Positions 9,871-19,290 are shown, counted from the stretch's first letter. The stretch is DNA of 64,000 nt from Glandiceps talaboti (GCF_964340395.1 NC_135557.1:13643561-13707560), one strand, 5' to 3'. Numbers and translations are program-made. The notes: generated from the sequence alone by a model not told the origin.

Positions 9871-9997
9871 GGAAATGAATAAAGATATCATTAAATAAAC
9901 AAATAAATGATTTATTGTCATAGTGTGTGAGTCCTTTACAAATCCGAGTGTTAATGTGCATGGGTACCACCTCTTATCTTCCCATGGACGGATACTC

Positions 9998-11470
9998 ATG
10001 GAACATCGTATCTTTCAGTCGGCCAGTAGTTACAAAGAATGGATTGAAAGTCAACAGTTAGAGGCCCAGAAGCTGATATCGAAGGAGTTTAGTAAGAAAG
10101 GTCATGGGTCATTGTTCTTTCTTGACCATGCCCATTTTAATGTATTGCGTACCAGTTTTCAGAACAATCCTGTTTGTCACTGTGTCCTGACGAGGATATC
10201 TGACAACATTTCAATTAGTGCCATGTTTGAGAATGGAGTGAGAACTGGGGCCAGGTTGTCATGTGAGCGAGAGGAGGACAGTGACAAAGTCGTAAATGAA
10301 AATATTCCAAACCATTTGTTGGACGCTTTTGAGAAATCATTCAAAGGCCACTTGCAGAAGTTTGTTCGATTAGTCATACGTTCCGTGTTGATTTATGGTT
10401 TTGTTGTCCTTGGTACTTCCAAGGAACTCAATCTCCCTGAAGCAATTGATGATGACAGGTATATTGTCTTTCGTGACATGGAGGGTTTTCTGCATGCCAG
10501 GGCCTTGGATGGATCTGAGTTGCGCATCGTCTGCCGAGACGAGCCAGATGTCAATGGCAGAGCAAAAAGTGCCATGTCCTATCTCTATGACAAGTGTTTG
10601 CAGATACAACACTTGCAGTGGTGCAGAGATATGAGCATCAGAAATGCCTGCCGTCAGCTTTTTGTTGTTGGTACGAAAGACGACCCAGATGGTAAGGATG
10701 CACAACGGCTTCGTACTGACATAGATATCCTCGATGACCAAATGACAACCAGTGCCATTCAGTCTGTGTTGCAAGCCAAAATGGGACTCTCTTGTCCAAA
10801 GTCTTCGACCTTGCTTGATATGGAGCGAGAAAGTATGGGCAAGATGAGAGAAAAGACAAGACTTGTCGGCGAGTTAGAAGCCGTGAAGTTGGAAAACTCA
10901 AAGCTCTGGAAGACGATTGGTCGAATGAAAACCAACACTCTCTTCAGTGGTGGTGTGGAGGAAGGTGACTTACCTGGTCCTGGAATCGACAGGCGTTATG
11001 ATCGGGTCATTGAAAACCTCGAAGAAGACAAGAAGGTGGAAGCGAGCTGGCTTGGGGTGAGACCATTGGACATAACACATTCTGTTGATGAATTCAACCA
11101 ACATGTTCGCAATACACTCTTGGGTACGATCTCTTTCACAAACCACGTTGGTTATACGGGGAAGCTGGGGAGTCAAAAGGGGACGACAACGTCCACTAAT
11201 GACTATGACAGTCTACAGAAAATGATTGATGTTTGTTCATTGGCATGGCAGGAGTTCATTGTTAATGCAGTGCTTGCTCCTTGGATGGACAAAACGGGTA
11301 TTCCGCTTGTGCCAGCCAAACCAAAACGTCTTGAAAACTTGGCAGCCATTTTACCTTTTTTCAAATATCTCAGAAATAACAGGGGGGTTAGTATTCTGTC
11401 GGAAGTGCTAGACATACCAGAAAGTGATTTCGTGAGTGACTTTGAGACACGTTCACAGTCCATGTTATAA
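9998..11470 (+). CDS. Viral protein of unknown function, 490 residues; weak portal-like features
   Basis: The frame is open from about 9,923, but the first ATG is at 9,998. There is no signal peptide. The middle has a hydrophobic stretch (FVRLVIRSVLIYGFVVLG) followed by beta-rich sequence and then a long helical, charged part (residues about 270-310, MREKTRLVGELEAVKLENSK) that could form a coiled coil. The order of helix, strand-rich insertion and long helix resembles tailed-virus and herpesvirus portal proteins, and the length is in range. This is a guess from texture only, with no signature residues. It lies 127 bp after the 227-residue gene and 42 bp before the next, all on the same strand. 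Confidence 0.75.
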   Translation: MEHRIFQSASSYKEWIESQQLEAQKLISKEFSKKGHGSLFFLDHAHFNVLRTSFQNNPVCHCVLTRISDNISISAMFENGVRTGARLSCEREEDSDKVVNENIPNHLLDAFEKSFKGHLQKFVRLVIRSVLIYGFVVLGTSKELNLPEAIDDDRYIVFRDMEGFLHARALDGSELRIVCRDEPDVNGRAKSAMSYLYDKCLQIQHLQWCRDMSIRNACRQLFVVGTKDDPDGKDAQRLRTDIDILDDQMTTSAIQSVLQAKMGLSCPKSSTLLDMERESMGKMREKTRLVGELEAVKLENSKLWKTIGRMKTNTLFSGGVEEGDLPGPGIDRRYDRVIENLEEDKKVEASWLGVRPLDITHSVDEFNQHVRNTLLGTISFTNHVGYTGKLGSQKGTTTSTNDYDSLQKMIDVCSLAWQEFIVNAVLAPWMDKTGIPLVPAKPKRLENLAAILPFFKYLRNNRGVSILSEVLDIPESDFVSDFETRSQSML

Positions 11471-11512
11471 ACGTAATTCAGCACACAAATTGGCAATGCA
11501 TTGAGTGCAGTC

Positions 11513-12361
11513 ATGGACATCACACGGGTTACTAGATATGACAAAATAGGTAAGCGTTATTTGAGATGCTATGTGAAAGTGGTTTGCAATGGTAGAGAAT
11601 GGTGCGGCACTGCAGTCAGCCAAATCGACCTAATCCAATTAGAAGTGAGAATCGGGTTGTGTCTCCGAGGAGAGAAAATGGCTGCAAACAGTTTTATGAG
11701 GCAGAGGAGTATCAATCATCTTTACCAAAACAAGAATCGGGTAAGGGTGACTAAAGTACTGATAGTTTATCAAGACAATGAGAAAGAAAGGCTTCAGTGG
11801 CAAGCTTTAAATCATGTGCTCAGTCAGATCAATACCGATACTACTTGCAAGGACGCTGTACTTAAGCTTACTGAGGATTCAGCGACCAGATTCAAAAAGA
11901 ATTCCCATCGCCGTAAAGTAAAGCTGATGGCCCTGAACTCCAAGTTACCACTGCATTATCTTTCAAAATACATTGACGATAATCAGGGGGAGAAGGAGGA
12001 GGAGAAGGAGGAGGAAGGGAAGGAGAAGGACAAGAAAAACAGTTATATTGGCTATGGTCCAGTTGAAGCATTGGGCAATAAAGATTTAATAATTGTTGAA
12101 GATCACTTGCCAGATGAGCCAATCTTTTCAAATTCGTGCTCGAAAAAAGAAAGGAGACACTGCTGGGAACACCTAAAACATAACCCCTATGGCATTTCTG
12201 GTTTCTATAGTAGTGAAGATTGTGATCGATTACAAAAATATCGGGAAGAAAAGAAAAGTAAAGTAATTAGGGGAAGTACTAAATTGCTGACAATGAACGA
12301 TGTACACATGTTATGGACATGTTGGAATCAACAAAATCACACCCATAGTCACAACAAATAA
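11513..12361 (+). CDS. Viral protein of unknown function with Glu/Lys linker, 282 residues
   Basis: The first ATG of the frame is at 11,513. The N-terminal about 155 residues are basic and look folded. A highly charged Glu/Lys run (residues about 157-175) acts as a linker, and the C-terminal part contains several Cys and His (SCSKKERRHCWEHL, MLWTCWNQQNHTHSHNK) but no recognisable zinc finger. The stop codon overlaps AATAAA at 12,357-12,362. It faces the next gene tail to tail. Function unknown. Confidence 0.75.
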   Translation: MDITRVTRYDKIGKRYLRCYVKVVCNGREWCGTAVSQIDLIQLEVRIGLCLRGEKMAANSFMRQRSINHLYQNKNRVRVTKVLIVYQDNEKERLQWQALNHVLSQINTDTTCKDAVLKLTEDSATRFKKNSHRRKVKLMALNSKLPLHYLSKYIDDNQGEKEEEKEEEGKEKDKKNSYIGYGPVEALGNKDLIIVEDHLPDEPIFSNSCSKKERRHCWEHLKHNPYGISGFYSSEDCDRLQKYREEKKSKVIRGSTKLLTMNDVHMLWTCWNQQNHTHSHNK

Positions 12362-12486
12362 AACCATATTGTCAAAACTTATCCATGTGTGTGTTCTATT
12401 AAGATATATAATAGATACTCTTTCTAAGATTCTGTACCACATTAAACATAAGACACAGTATATGCTTTTTACAGAGTGAATTTATT
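12357..12486. terminator. Bidirectional polyadenylation region between convergent genes
   Basis: AATAAA at 12,357-12,362 serves the plus-strand gene and TTTATT at 12,481-12,486 (AATAAA on the minus strand) serves the minus-strand gene ending at 12,511. Confidence 0.65.
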
Positions 12487-12510
12487 CATTTGTTTGTTTG
12501 TTTGTGTCTA

Positions 12511-13065
12511 CTACATTTCTTTCTGTTGCAGTGCTTTTTTCTGTTTGCAAATCTCTCTGACTTCACTGAACAGTGATTTCAGTAACTTGACCATATCTGG
12601 TTGTATCCCCATTTGTCCAGTCACACTGTCTGTAAAACAAATCTGTTTCAAAACAACAGACTGTAAAGTTCGACATATACGCATTTGCTCGTCATACACG
12701 CGTTCTGCAGAGGGTTGAATATGGAGTGCAAAATGGTCATGAACTTCTTTCCTCTTGAGTTGTGTCAGTCTCGTTTTCAGGTCTCGAGTGTCTGGTAAAT
12801 CTGGTATTTTCCTAAAGTATTCCAACAGTCCATCTAAAACATCTGTTACGGTGTTGGCATCTGGAACATAACCCGAATCTTGATACTGTTTTTCTGCCCA
12901 AGCCAGAACATTTTTAGAAGGTTCTCCCCTTTGTTCAGCAGTTATGTTTATTTCACACAGAGCACACGACGTGTCATATGGTGAATTCCCATCAAATGCT
13001 GCAAATGGTAATGGCTGAACTGCAGGCTGGTAAGGAACATCTTCACTACACACGTTGATGTCCAT
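12511..13065 (-). CDS. Viral protein of unknown function, 184 residues
   Basis: It starts at an ATG at 13,065. The N-terminal 35 residues are proline-rich and likely disordered. The rest is predicted mostly helical with charged heptad-like stretches (DTRDLKTRLTQLKRKEV) and a glutamine/lysine-rich end. There is no signal peptide or membrane helix. It is followed upstream by another small acidic gene on the same strand only 15 bp away, suggesting shared regulation. Not recognised. Confidence 0.7.
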   Translation of the reverse strand: MDINVCSEDVPYQPAVQPLPFAAFDGNSPYDTSCALCEINITAEQRGEPSKNVLAWAEKQYQDSGYVPDANTVTDVLDGLLEYFRKIPDLPDTRDLKTRLTQLKRKEVHDHFALHIQPSAERVYDEQMRICRTLQSVVLKQICFTDSVTGQMGIQPDMVKLLKSLFSEVREICKQKKALQQKEM

Positions 13066-13080
13066 TTTATTATTATCATA

Positions 13081-13539
13081 TTATTTGTCTGACACGTTAG
13101 TAGGTTTTGTCTGTAAGTATTTGTCACACGAACAAAAAGTGACGAATGTAAGATCATCGACAATATTACCAATAATTGGATTGACACTGTTGTATTTTTT
13201 CCAATGTCTGTCTTTTTTGAACATCAAGTAACCATCTTTGTTTGTTAATTCAAGTTCCGACTCACCCAAAAACACACCTTCAAACTGGGACTGCGAATCT
13301 TCATTGGTGTAGTCCATAGTGTCGTCAAGAGCAAGTGATGGAACTGTGTCTTTCAAAACACTTTTTGGTGTACCAATAATAATAGTATCTGAACCCGAGG
13401 ATGTACCACTGCTCAAGCTAATAATGTCATTTTGCTGTGGAACAATGTGTTCCATTTGCTCGTATTCTTCATCTATGTAATGGTCATCGACATTTGTTTG
13501 ACCGTCTATGAACTCTTCTTCACTTAAAACCTCTGCCAT
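13081..13539 (-). CDS. Small acidic viral protein of unknown function, 152 residues
   Basis: The first ATG is at 13,539. The N-terminal half is strongly acidic and Ser-rich (EVLSEEEFIDGQTNVDDHYI; ISLSSGTSSGSDTIII), typical of a disordered or transactivation-type segment. The C-terminal 60 residues look folded, with CSCDKYLQTKP near the end. ISLSSGTSSGSD resembles a SUMO-interacting or CK2-phosphorylated motif (hydrophobic residues followed by Ser and acidic residues). That is a suggestion, not a demonstrated function. Confidence 0.65.
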   Translation of the reverse strand: MAEVLSEEEFIDGQTNVDDHYIDEEYEQMEHIVPQQNDIISLSSGTSSGSDTIIIGTPKSVLKDTVPSLALDDTMDYTNEDSQSQFEGVFLGESELELTNKDGYLMFKKDRHWKKYNSVNPIIGNIVDDLTFVTFCSCDKYLQTKPTNVSDK

Positions 13540-13593
13540 CAATGCCAAGTACTATGTAAATGGTGGTAAGGAGGACTCAAATACTCAAGTTTC

Positions 13594-14376
13594 TTACACG
13601 TGACATCTCTGAATAGGTTGGCCGAGAGCCATTGCATGGATGAATCCATCCACATACAACTCTGCCGATTTCTGTTTAGCCTGTGGAAAATAGCCATAAC
13701 CTACAGACACGTGTCCCGTCTGGATGTTAGTGAGTACGTGTACCTTGTCGTGATCATCTGCACTGCAACAAGGCCCCTGTACCAAATACAGACCTTCTTC
13801 CCCTTCCCGAGTGTTGTTGAAAAGTCGTAAGATGTAGTAAGGTGTTCCCTTGGGGTCGTACAGGGGCATTTCGGACAAACAGTCTATTCGACTTGCTGCC
13901 ATTAACTTGCTGTGGGTATCATTCATTGTGGCACATTTGCTTGCAGGTAGGTTGGTGCCATTGCTTGTTCTTTCCATAAAGATTCTCCCCTCCATGCTTT
14001 CGATTCGATACCCGTCCTCTTGCAACACAAATCTGTCACCATAAGGCACGTCACACTTGGCTTCATTGACAACTGTGGCCAGGTGTTTTAGGTACACCGT
14101 GTTTGTAAGGGAGGCCAAAAAAAGGATGAGAGCCACGGCTACTGCACCCACATAGAAATATCTGTCGTGTAACCTACTAAGGCTCTTGGCTCGTGCAGAG
14201 ACACGGCATATGTCACGTGTAAAAGCTTCTGACCTATCCAACCCTTCAGTTTCTGTGTCGCTTTCGTCAAAATAGGCATTGGAAGATAATAGTTTGTTGT
14301 CGTCATCAAGGTTAAGGGATCCATTACCCATCTCGTTGGTGTCCTGTTCATCACGATCAAATTCCCCCTGCTCCAT
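13594..14376 (-). CDS. Viral type II membrane glycoprotein, 260 residues
   Basis: The first ATG is at 14,376. Residues 1-about 72 are hydrophilic and acidic with no signal peptide. One hydrophobic segment follows at about 73-95 (YVGAVAVALILFLASLTNTV), then an ectodomain of about 165 residues with N-glycosylation sequons (SNGTN, MNDTH, FNNTR) and several Cys. This is the layout of a single-pass type II envelope or surface protein with a long cytoplasmic tail. The family is not recognised. It overlaps no neighbour; the first F-box gene begins 216 bp upstream on the opposite strand. Confidence 0.75.
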   Translation of the reverse strand: MEQGEFDRDEQDTNEMGNGSLNLDDDNKLLSSNAYFDESDTETEGLDRSEAFTRDICRVSARAKSLSRLHDRYFYVGAVAVALILFLASLTNTVYLKHLATVVNEAKCDVPYGDRFVLQEDGYRIESMEGRIFMERTSNGTNLPASKCATMNDTHSKLMAASRIDCLSEMPLYDPKGTPYYILRLFNNTREGEEGLYLVQGPCCSADDHDKVHVLTNIQTGHVSVGYGYFPQAKQKSAELYVDGFIHAMALGQPIQRCHV

Positions 14377-14591
14377 GACAACTCGTGTGTATGCACTCGT
14401 CTCTTGAACCAACCTGTCTTGTCACCTTTCTTTGTAAACGTTGTCAAGCTGGTCAGACAAGAAATGACAATCAACAAAATGAAGACTGCAAAGAGGATTT
14501 TCATGTTACTAGTGTCAACACGTGTGGATCGCTAATACTTGTGTCTGTGACAATTATTACATTTGGTCATTTTGTTGTTAGGCCAAGCAAC

Positions 14592-15674
14592 ATGGAACTC
14601 ATGGATCTGTGTGATGATTCCCTGGTATCTATTCTGTCCTTTTTACCTGTAATGGTACGTGAGAACATAATGCGAAAGATGTGTTGCCGTTTACAATATC
14701 TTTGCGATCACCCTTCTCTTTGGAATCATGTCGTCTTGCGGAATACTGACATACAGGAGAGTAGGGAAACTGTTTTGAACGTGTTCAGGCATTCACGTTT
14801 CTTTCGAACACTTGACATTGAGATCGATGAGACCAACCCTATTACGTTGAGTCAAAAGGACCTTGAACACTTTCAACATGTCAAGAATCTGCATCGACTC
14901 GAATTCACCAACACCAGTTCTCGCACATTCAATTATTTGCAGGGGCGCTGGGAATGGTTTTCATGGAGACAGATTGTCTGCAATGTAAATTCCTTGCACA
15001 CATTGATTCTGAATAATGTTCACATGTACGATTCTGAACTTTCCTTTATTGCAAACCAGAAGCATCTGTCTTGTCTTTTCCTGGTTGGAGTCCGTATCAA
15101 AACGTTGAAGTTCTTGCCACCCTTACCCTGTTTACGTCATTTGCATATAAAAGATGTTCCTATCCAGTCAGAAAATCTCGCGCATCTTTCTATGGTGCCG
15201 AACATCGTCGAACTAGACTTACAGGGTACTGTAGCCTATTATGATAGTATTTCACTTGAATTCCTTCCTCTCTTGTCTGAACTCGGAGAACTAACATTTA
15301 ACTGCGACAACTCTGTAAATGTCTTGTGTAACTTTGCCAACATGCCAAATCTACGAAAAATAAATGGACGTGGAAGACTATTTCCTGAATCCATGTCAGG
15401 TACGCCTAGTCTAACACACGTGCAGTTTCATTTCAAAGACTTCCATGACATTGAAAAGCTGTGTAAATCAGCCACGAAACTGCGAGAAATCGATTGTTAC
15501 TGTTCTTTTCATGAACCTGAACATTTTGATGAAATAATCTCGCACATGATGATATCCCATGACAGTATAGAGAGGGCTAGTTTTAGGTTTGTGTTATACT
15601 ATAAAGAAGACGAATGGAACTTCAAACGTAATGAGAAAGGGTATATAGATACTGTACATAGAGAATTCATCTAG
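14592..15674 (+). CDS. F-box/leucine-rich-repeat protein 1, 360 residues
   Basis: The frame is open upstream, but the ATG at 14,592 is chosen because the tandem copy starts at the same MELMDLCDD sequence. Residues about 4-48 fit the F-box consensus: a leucine-rich helix (LVSILSFLP), a Cys pair and a PSLWNHVVL ending. The rest shows repeated leucine-rich segments (LHTLILNNV, LRHLHIKDV, IVELDLQG) as in FBXL proteins. F-box proteins bind SKP1 in SCF ubiquitin ligases and the LRR part selects the substrate, so a viral copy would redirect ubiquitination. The first 170 or so residues are nearly identical to the next gene; the LRR end diverges. Confidence 0.8.
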   Translation: MELMDLCDDSLVSILSFLPVMVRENIMRKMCCRLQYLCDHPSLWNHVVLRNTDIQESRETVLNVFRHSRFFRTLDIEIDETNPITLSQKDLEHFQHVKNLHRLEFTNTSSRTFNYLQGRWEWFSWRQIVCNVNSLHTLILNNVHMYDSELSFIANQKHLSCLFLVGVRIKTLKFLPPLPCLRHLHIKDVPIQSENLAHLSMVPNIVELDLQGTVAYYDSISLEFLPLLSELGELTFNCDNSVNVLCNFANMPNLRKINGRGRLFPESMSGTPSLTHVQFHFKDFHDIEKLCKSATKLREIDCYCSFHEPEHFDEIISHMMISHDSIERASFRFVLYYKEDEWNFKRNEKGYIDTVHREFI

Positions 15675-15719
15675 ATAATCGTTTTATTTAATGTTGTTTA
15701 ATTGTTTTTGAGAATGTTT

Positions 15720-15975
15720 TTGATCACATGACATCTATGCAAATGAGGAGTTCGGTATCTACTTTAACATGGCACAGTAGAAATTTAAAAAAAAAAATTG
15801 TGCTGGGGAAGGCAGAGTTGGTGGAGATTTTTAAAAAACCCCGATTTTTGCATTTTTAAAATGACCCTTAAAAATTACATACAATTCGCAGTTAAAGCTC
15901 TCATAATTCACTGGACACATATTTTGTTTGTGATAGCATGAACGACACGTTCTTTTCGATGTGGACATTTATATA
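15720..15975 (+). promoter_or_regulatory. Diverged copy of the 279-bp octamer repeat plus TATA box, upstream of F-box gene 2
   Basis: TCACATGACATCTATGCAAA at about 15,724, then a T-rich to AAAAAACCCCGATTTTTGCA segment and ATTCACTGGACACA reproduce the order seen in the 8.1-8.9 kb array. GTGATAGCATGAACGACACG and TTTATATATTT (about 15,968-15,978) follow, about 50 bp before the ATG at 16,026. This suggests a portable promoter-proximal element. Confidence 0.65.
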
Positions 15976-16025
15976 TTTCATTGCCTGTGGCAGTTTTCGC
16001 ATATTTCATTGCGGGATCAAGCAAC

Positions 16026-17093
16026 ATGGAACTCATGGATCTGTGTGATGATTCCCTGGTATCTATTCTGTCCTTTTTACCTGTAATGGTACGTGAGAAC
16101 ATAATGCGAAAGATGTGTTGCCGTTTACAATATCTTTGCGATCACCCTTCTCTTTGGAATCATGTCGTCTTGCGGAATACTGACATACAGGAGAGTAGGG
16201 AAACTGTTTTGAACGTGTTCAGGCATTCACGTTTCTTTCGAACGCTTGACATTGAGATCGATGAGACCAACCCTATTACGTTGAGTCAAAAGGACCTTGA
16301 ACACTTTCAACATGTCAAGAATCTGCATCGACTCGAATTCACCAACACCAGTTCTCTCAGAATTAATTATTTGCAGGGGCGCTGGGAATGGTTTTCATGG
16401 AGACAGATTGTCTGTAATGTAAATTCCTTGCACACATTGATTCTGAATAAAGTTCAAATGTATGATTCTGAACTTTCCTTTATTGCAAACCAGAAGCATC
16501 TGTCTCGCCTTTCTCTGTTTAAAGTCCGTATCAAAACGTTGAAGTTCTTGCCACCCTTACCCAGTTTACGTCATTTGCATATACACGATGTTCCTATCCA
16601 GTCAGAAGATCTCGCGCATCTTTCTATGGTGCCAAACATCGTCGAACTAGACTTACGCACTGATTGGAATTATGGTATTTCACTTGAATTCCTTCCTCTC
16701 TTGTCTGAACTCAGAGAACTAACATTTTCCACTGGAACTTATGTGTGTAACCTTGCCAACATACCAAATGTACAAAGGTTACATGGAATTGCAATACTAT
16801 TTCCTGAACCCACGCCAAGTATGTCTAGTCTAACATACGTGGACATTATGGTCGAAGACTTTCTACAGATTGAAATGCTTTGTAAATCAGCCTCAAAACT
16901 CACAGGAATCGACTGTTACTGTTTATTTGATGAACCTACACGTTTTGGAGAAATGATCCAGCACATGATAGTATGCCATGACTGTATAGAGAGGGCTCGT
17001 TTCAGTTTTGTGTCATCGTCTAGAGAAGACGAATGGGTATTCAAACGTAATGAGAGAGGGTATATAGATATTTTACATAGAATAGACATTTAA
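16026..17093 (+). CDS. F-box/leucine-rich-repeat protein 2, 355 residues
   Basis: A tandem duplicate of the gene at 14,592. The F-box (residues about 4-48) and first LRRs are almost unchanged at the DNA level, while the C-terminal LRRs differ (for example LRTDWNYGISLEFLP against LQGTVAYYDSISLEFL). That pattern fits recent duplication or gene conversion of the SKP1-binding half with divergence of the substrate-binding half. It has its own TATA box, about 50 bp upstream. Function by family: substrate receptor of an SCF-type E3 ligase; the target is unknown. Confidence 0.8.
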   Translation: MELMDLCDDSLVSILSFLPVMVRENIMRKMCCRLQYLCDHPSLWNHVVLRNTDIQESRETVLNVFRHSRFFRTLDIEIDETNPITLSQKDLEHFQHVKNLHRLEFTNTSSLRINYLQGRWEWFSWRQIVCNVNSLHTLILNKVQMYDSELSFIANQKHLSRLSLFKVRIKTLKFLPPLPSLRHLHIHDVPIQSEDLAHLSMVPNIVELDLRTDWNYGISLEFLPLLSELRELTFSTGTYVCNLANIPNVQRLHGIAILFPEPTPSMSSLTYVDIMVEDFLQIEMLCKSASKLTGIDCYCLFDEPTRFGEMIQHMIVCHDCIERARFSFVSSSREDEWVFKRNERGYIDILHRIDI

Positions 17094-17405
17094 TATTGAG
17101 CAACTTTGCTTATATGCACTCCTCTGACTTTTGTATGCATTTGTTTTGGGTAAATAAAAAAATGATATATTACACAAAGTTGATAGTAATCGTATTTTTT
17201 ATTTTTGAAAAAGTAAATCATTATCAAACATCATCAAATTGTTCGGTGCTATCTTTTGTGATAGTGTGAAGGATATGTTCTTCTCATCAATGTTTATCGT
17301 ACTGTATGACTTGCATTCTTCCAAAAATCAAGATGTGTCTTTCCAGATGATCGTCAAGATGTCTGGTCATTTAATCTTGCCAACTGTTCCAATGATTCGT
17401 TGTCC
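17094..17405. other. Intergenic region with remnant of the duplicated upstream element
   Basis: AATAAA near 17,153 can end the F-box 2 transcript. At about 17,240-17,290, TTTTGTGATAGTGTGAAGGA and a T-rich stretch resemble the segment upstream of F-box gene 2 (about 15,923-15,960), as if a third repeat unit began here. No supported gene. Confidence 0.5.
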
Positions 17406-17720
17406 CTATTGTGTGTACGGGTCCTGCCTGATAAACAGTTCCATCGATTCTTGTAGGTTTAGGTTTCGATTCATAACAATATCCATTTTCTCGATGTGGT
17501 AATCTATTTTGTCTTCTAGATACCTTCTTCTCTTGTGCTCTTGTATCAAAACCCCTGCAAGTAGATTGCAGCTGCCCGATCTCAGTATTTCCAATTCTCT
17601 CTCCAGTTTCGCCTTTTGACTTCGTGTACAGACATTGATGTTTCTTATCAGAGTCTCGACGAGTTGCGAATCGCAGTCACTCCTTGTTGAAACGTGTTGG
17701 AATTGCCTCATACTGGACAT
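17406..17720 (-). CDS. Small coiled-coil viral protein, 104 residues
   Basis: The frame is open further upstream, but the ATG at 17,720 (MSSMRQFQHV) is preferred because a TATA-like CTATAAATA lies about 55 bp before it and sequence farther upstream belongs to the CRE repeats. The protein is largely helical, charged and Leu/Arg-rich (KAKLERELEILRSGS; RRYLEDKIDYHIEKMDIV), consistent with a coiled coil. There is no signal peptide or membrane segment. Function unknown. Confidence 0.65.
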   Translation of the reverse strand: MSSMRQFQHVSTRSDCDSQLVETLIRNINVCTRSQKAKLERELEILRSGSCNLLAGVLIQEHKRRRYLEDKIDYHIEKMDIVMNRNLNLQESMELFIRQDPYTQ

Positions 17721-17769
17721 TTTGTCAGTATAGCAGTGATGAGAATGTCGCTCAAATGGAAAAGCATGC

Positions 17770-18010
17770 AGATATTTATAGGCAACAACAAGACAATTAT
17801 GACGTCGTGATGTGGCTTGATGGGGCACGTGCATGTTCTTCACGTCCAAAAAAAATAGTATTTTTTCCACATCCAGAAACTTATGACGTCATGTTTTCTC
17901 TACACGTGATGTGGCTTGATATAATATCGTATCATGGTGCATGTTTTTTACGTAAAGAAAATGACGTCACAGTTTTTCCACATCCTTGTGCTTTATACAC
18001 TTTGAATTAT
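17770..18010. promoter_or_regulatory. CRE-bearing repeat array A and TATA box
   Basis: Two imperfect units share GATGTGGCTTGAT, a TGCATGTT-TTCACGT-like stretch and TTTTTCCACATCC. Perfect CREs (TGACGTCA) lie at 17,884-17,891 and 17,962-17,969, and a one-base variant at 17,800. A minus-strand TATA (about 17,773-17,782) points toward the 104-residue gene. Same motif set as array B at 19.3-19.7 kb. Confidence 0.75.
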
Positions 18011-18299
18011 ACGTCATGGTGAAAATCAGCGGGTTAAAAAGCAGATCGTTTATTACATCGATTTCGTTGTCGGTCATTTTGACAAAAGAATTTTGTTCCC
18101 ATATGCGAAGTGACGTTTCGACGATGGAGTGATGTGAGTTCCTTAAACCATAGAAGAGCGACGGCACCATTGTTATAATTTAAGTTAAACTTCTTTTCTT
18201 TCATCGCTGCATGTCAACTTCACCCTCGATTTACTAGTAGAACACAAGTAGTCATTGTTCGGGACACATACGTTGTCAGGGTATTTAAGGTATTTTTTT

Positions 18300-18989
18300 T
18301 TATCGGAAGGTTTTGGCAAACACTGTGTCTATAGCTACCTTGCCTTCGTTTGGCAGAGACCTTGTTCCGATGCCGGTAAAGTTGTACGTCAGTGACGGAG
18401 TTTGAACGTCGACGAATTTCTCTTGATCCGTGTCAAAGGTGTACCACTTTAATGAACCGCGAGTTTTGCTCGTCTTCTTGTCTTTTGTACAGTCGTAGAC
18501 ATATACACGAATGTTATTGTCGACGGCTAATTGAACCGTCCATCCTGTTCCTCCCTCGCATGTTTTTCTGTCTTCGGTAAGTAAACCGACGGCAAAGACT
18601 GCATGCGAGTCTTTGACTTGGTACCAGTTCCTCCGTAGTAAGTTGTCACAGAATTTATTCCGCGTTGGGAAATGTCTTTTCAGAGTTTGGTTAGCTGTTT
18701 TCAATTTATCATCCGCTAAATTGAGATTGTTTTGACTGAGAAAGACCCTTGCTTTGTTCTTCACGGCGTGTTTTTCAAACGAATACACTTTAGAGATGAT
18801 ATTGTACTTTGTTGCCGTTTCCTGCCAGTAAAGATCGCTGCCCTTTGCTCCGCCAGTATGATTGATGTATTTACCCCCCTCGTCGCCAAATTCAATATTG
18901 TTGTGTAATCCCGTTTTCGATTTTGAATTCGTTGGTAAAAGGTCTTGCCCATTTCCCCGCTCTGCCCCGACTCGACACCTATTTTCCAT
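18300..18989 (-). CDS. SLOG-fold (YpsA/DprA-like) nucleotide-binding protein, 229 residues
   Basis: The first ATG is at 18,989. Residues 44-52 read HTGGAKGSD, the glycine-rich GGA-G-D motif of SLOG-superfamily Rossmann-like proteins, followed by a helix (LYWQETATKYNI). A second glycine motif, CEGGTGWTVQLAVDNN at about 144-159, precedes a strand (RVYVYD), matching the later GGT-x-x-x-A element of circularly permuted YpsA-type SLOG proteins. These folds bind nucleotides or nucleotide-derived ligands. In bacteria some act in signalling and defence; the role in a virus is unknown. CRE arrays flank it on both sides. Also open: a macrodomain-like or other Rossmann protein. Confidence 0.7.
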   Translation of the reverse strand: MENRCRVGAERGNGQDLLPTNSKSKTGLHNNIEFGDEGGKYINHTGGAKGSDLYWQETATKYNIISKVYSFEKHAVKNKARVFLSQNNLNLADDKLKTANQTLKRHFPTRNKFCDNLLRRNWYQVKDSHAVFAVGLLTEDRKTCEGGTGWTVQLAVDNNIRVYVYDCTKDKKTSKTRGSLKWYTFDTDQEKFVDVQTPSLTYNFTGIGTRSLPNEGKVAIDTVFAKTFR

Positions 18990-19290
18990 CACTCATCTGA
19001 GAAATTGACACTGTGCACACAAACCCGCTACTTATCTATTCTGCCTCTTTGTGTGTGCGACTTAAAAGTTTAGGTCGTACGAGCGCAGTTGAATTAATAA
19101 CACAATGTGAGAGACACACACACAATTGACACGTGACTTCACGTGACTCGCTGCCTACGTCATTAGACGTCTTAGTGGTCACAAACGTGTGTGGTGGGGG
19201 CAGCTACGTGTAGCAAGAATGTTACTTACAACACTGCGAGTGTGCTTGCTACAGTATTGTTAGTGTTAATACGAACGTGATTCTGTCGAA
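18990..19290. other. Intergenic region without a supported gene
   Basis: Contains several ACGTGAC and TACGTCA-like half sites (about 19,130-19,170) and the 5' flank of the SLOG gene. No frame here looks like a protein. Confidence 0.5.
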
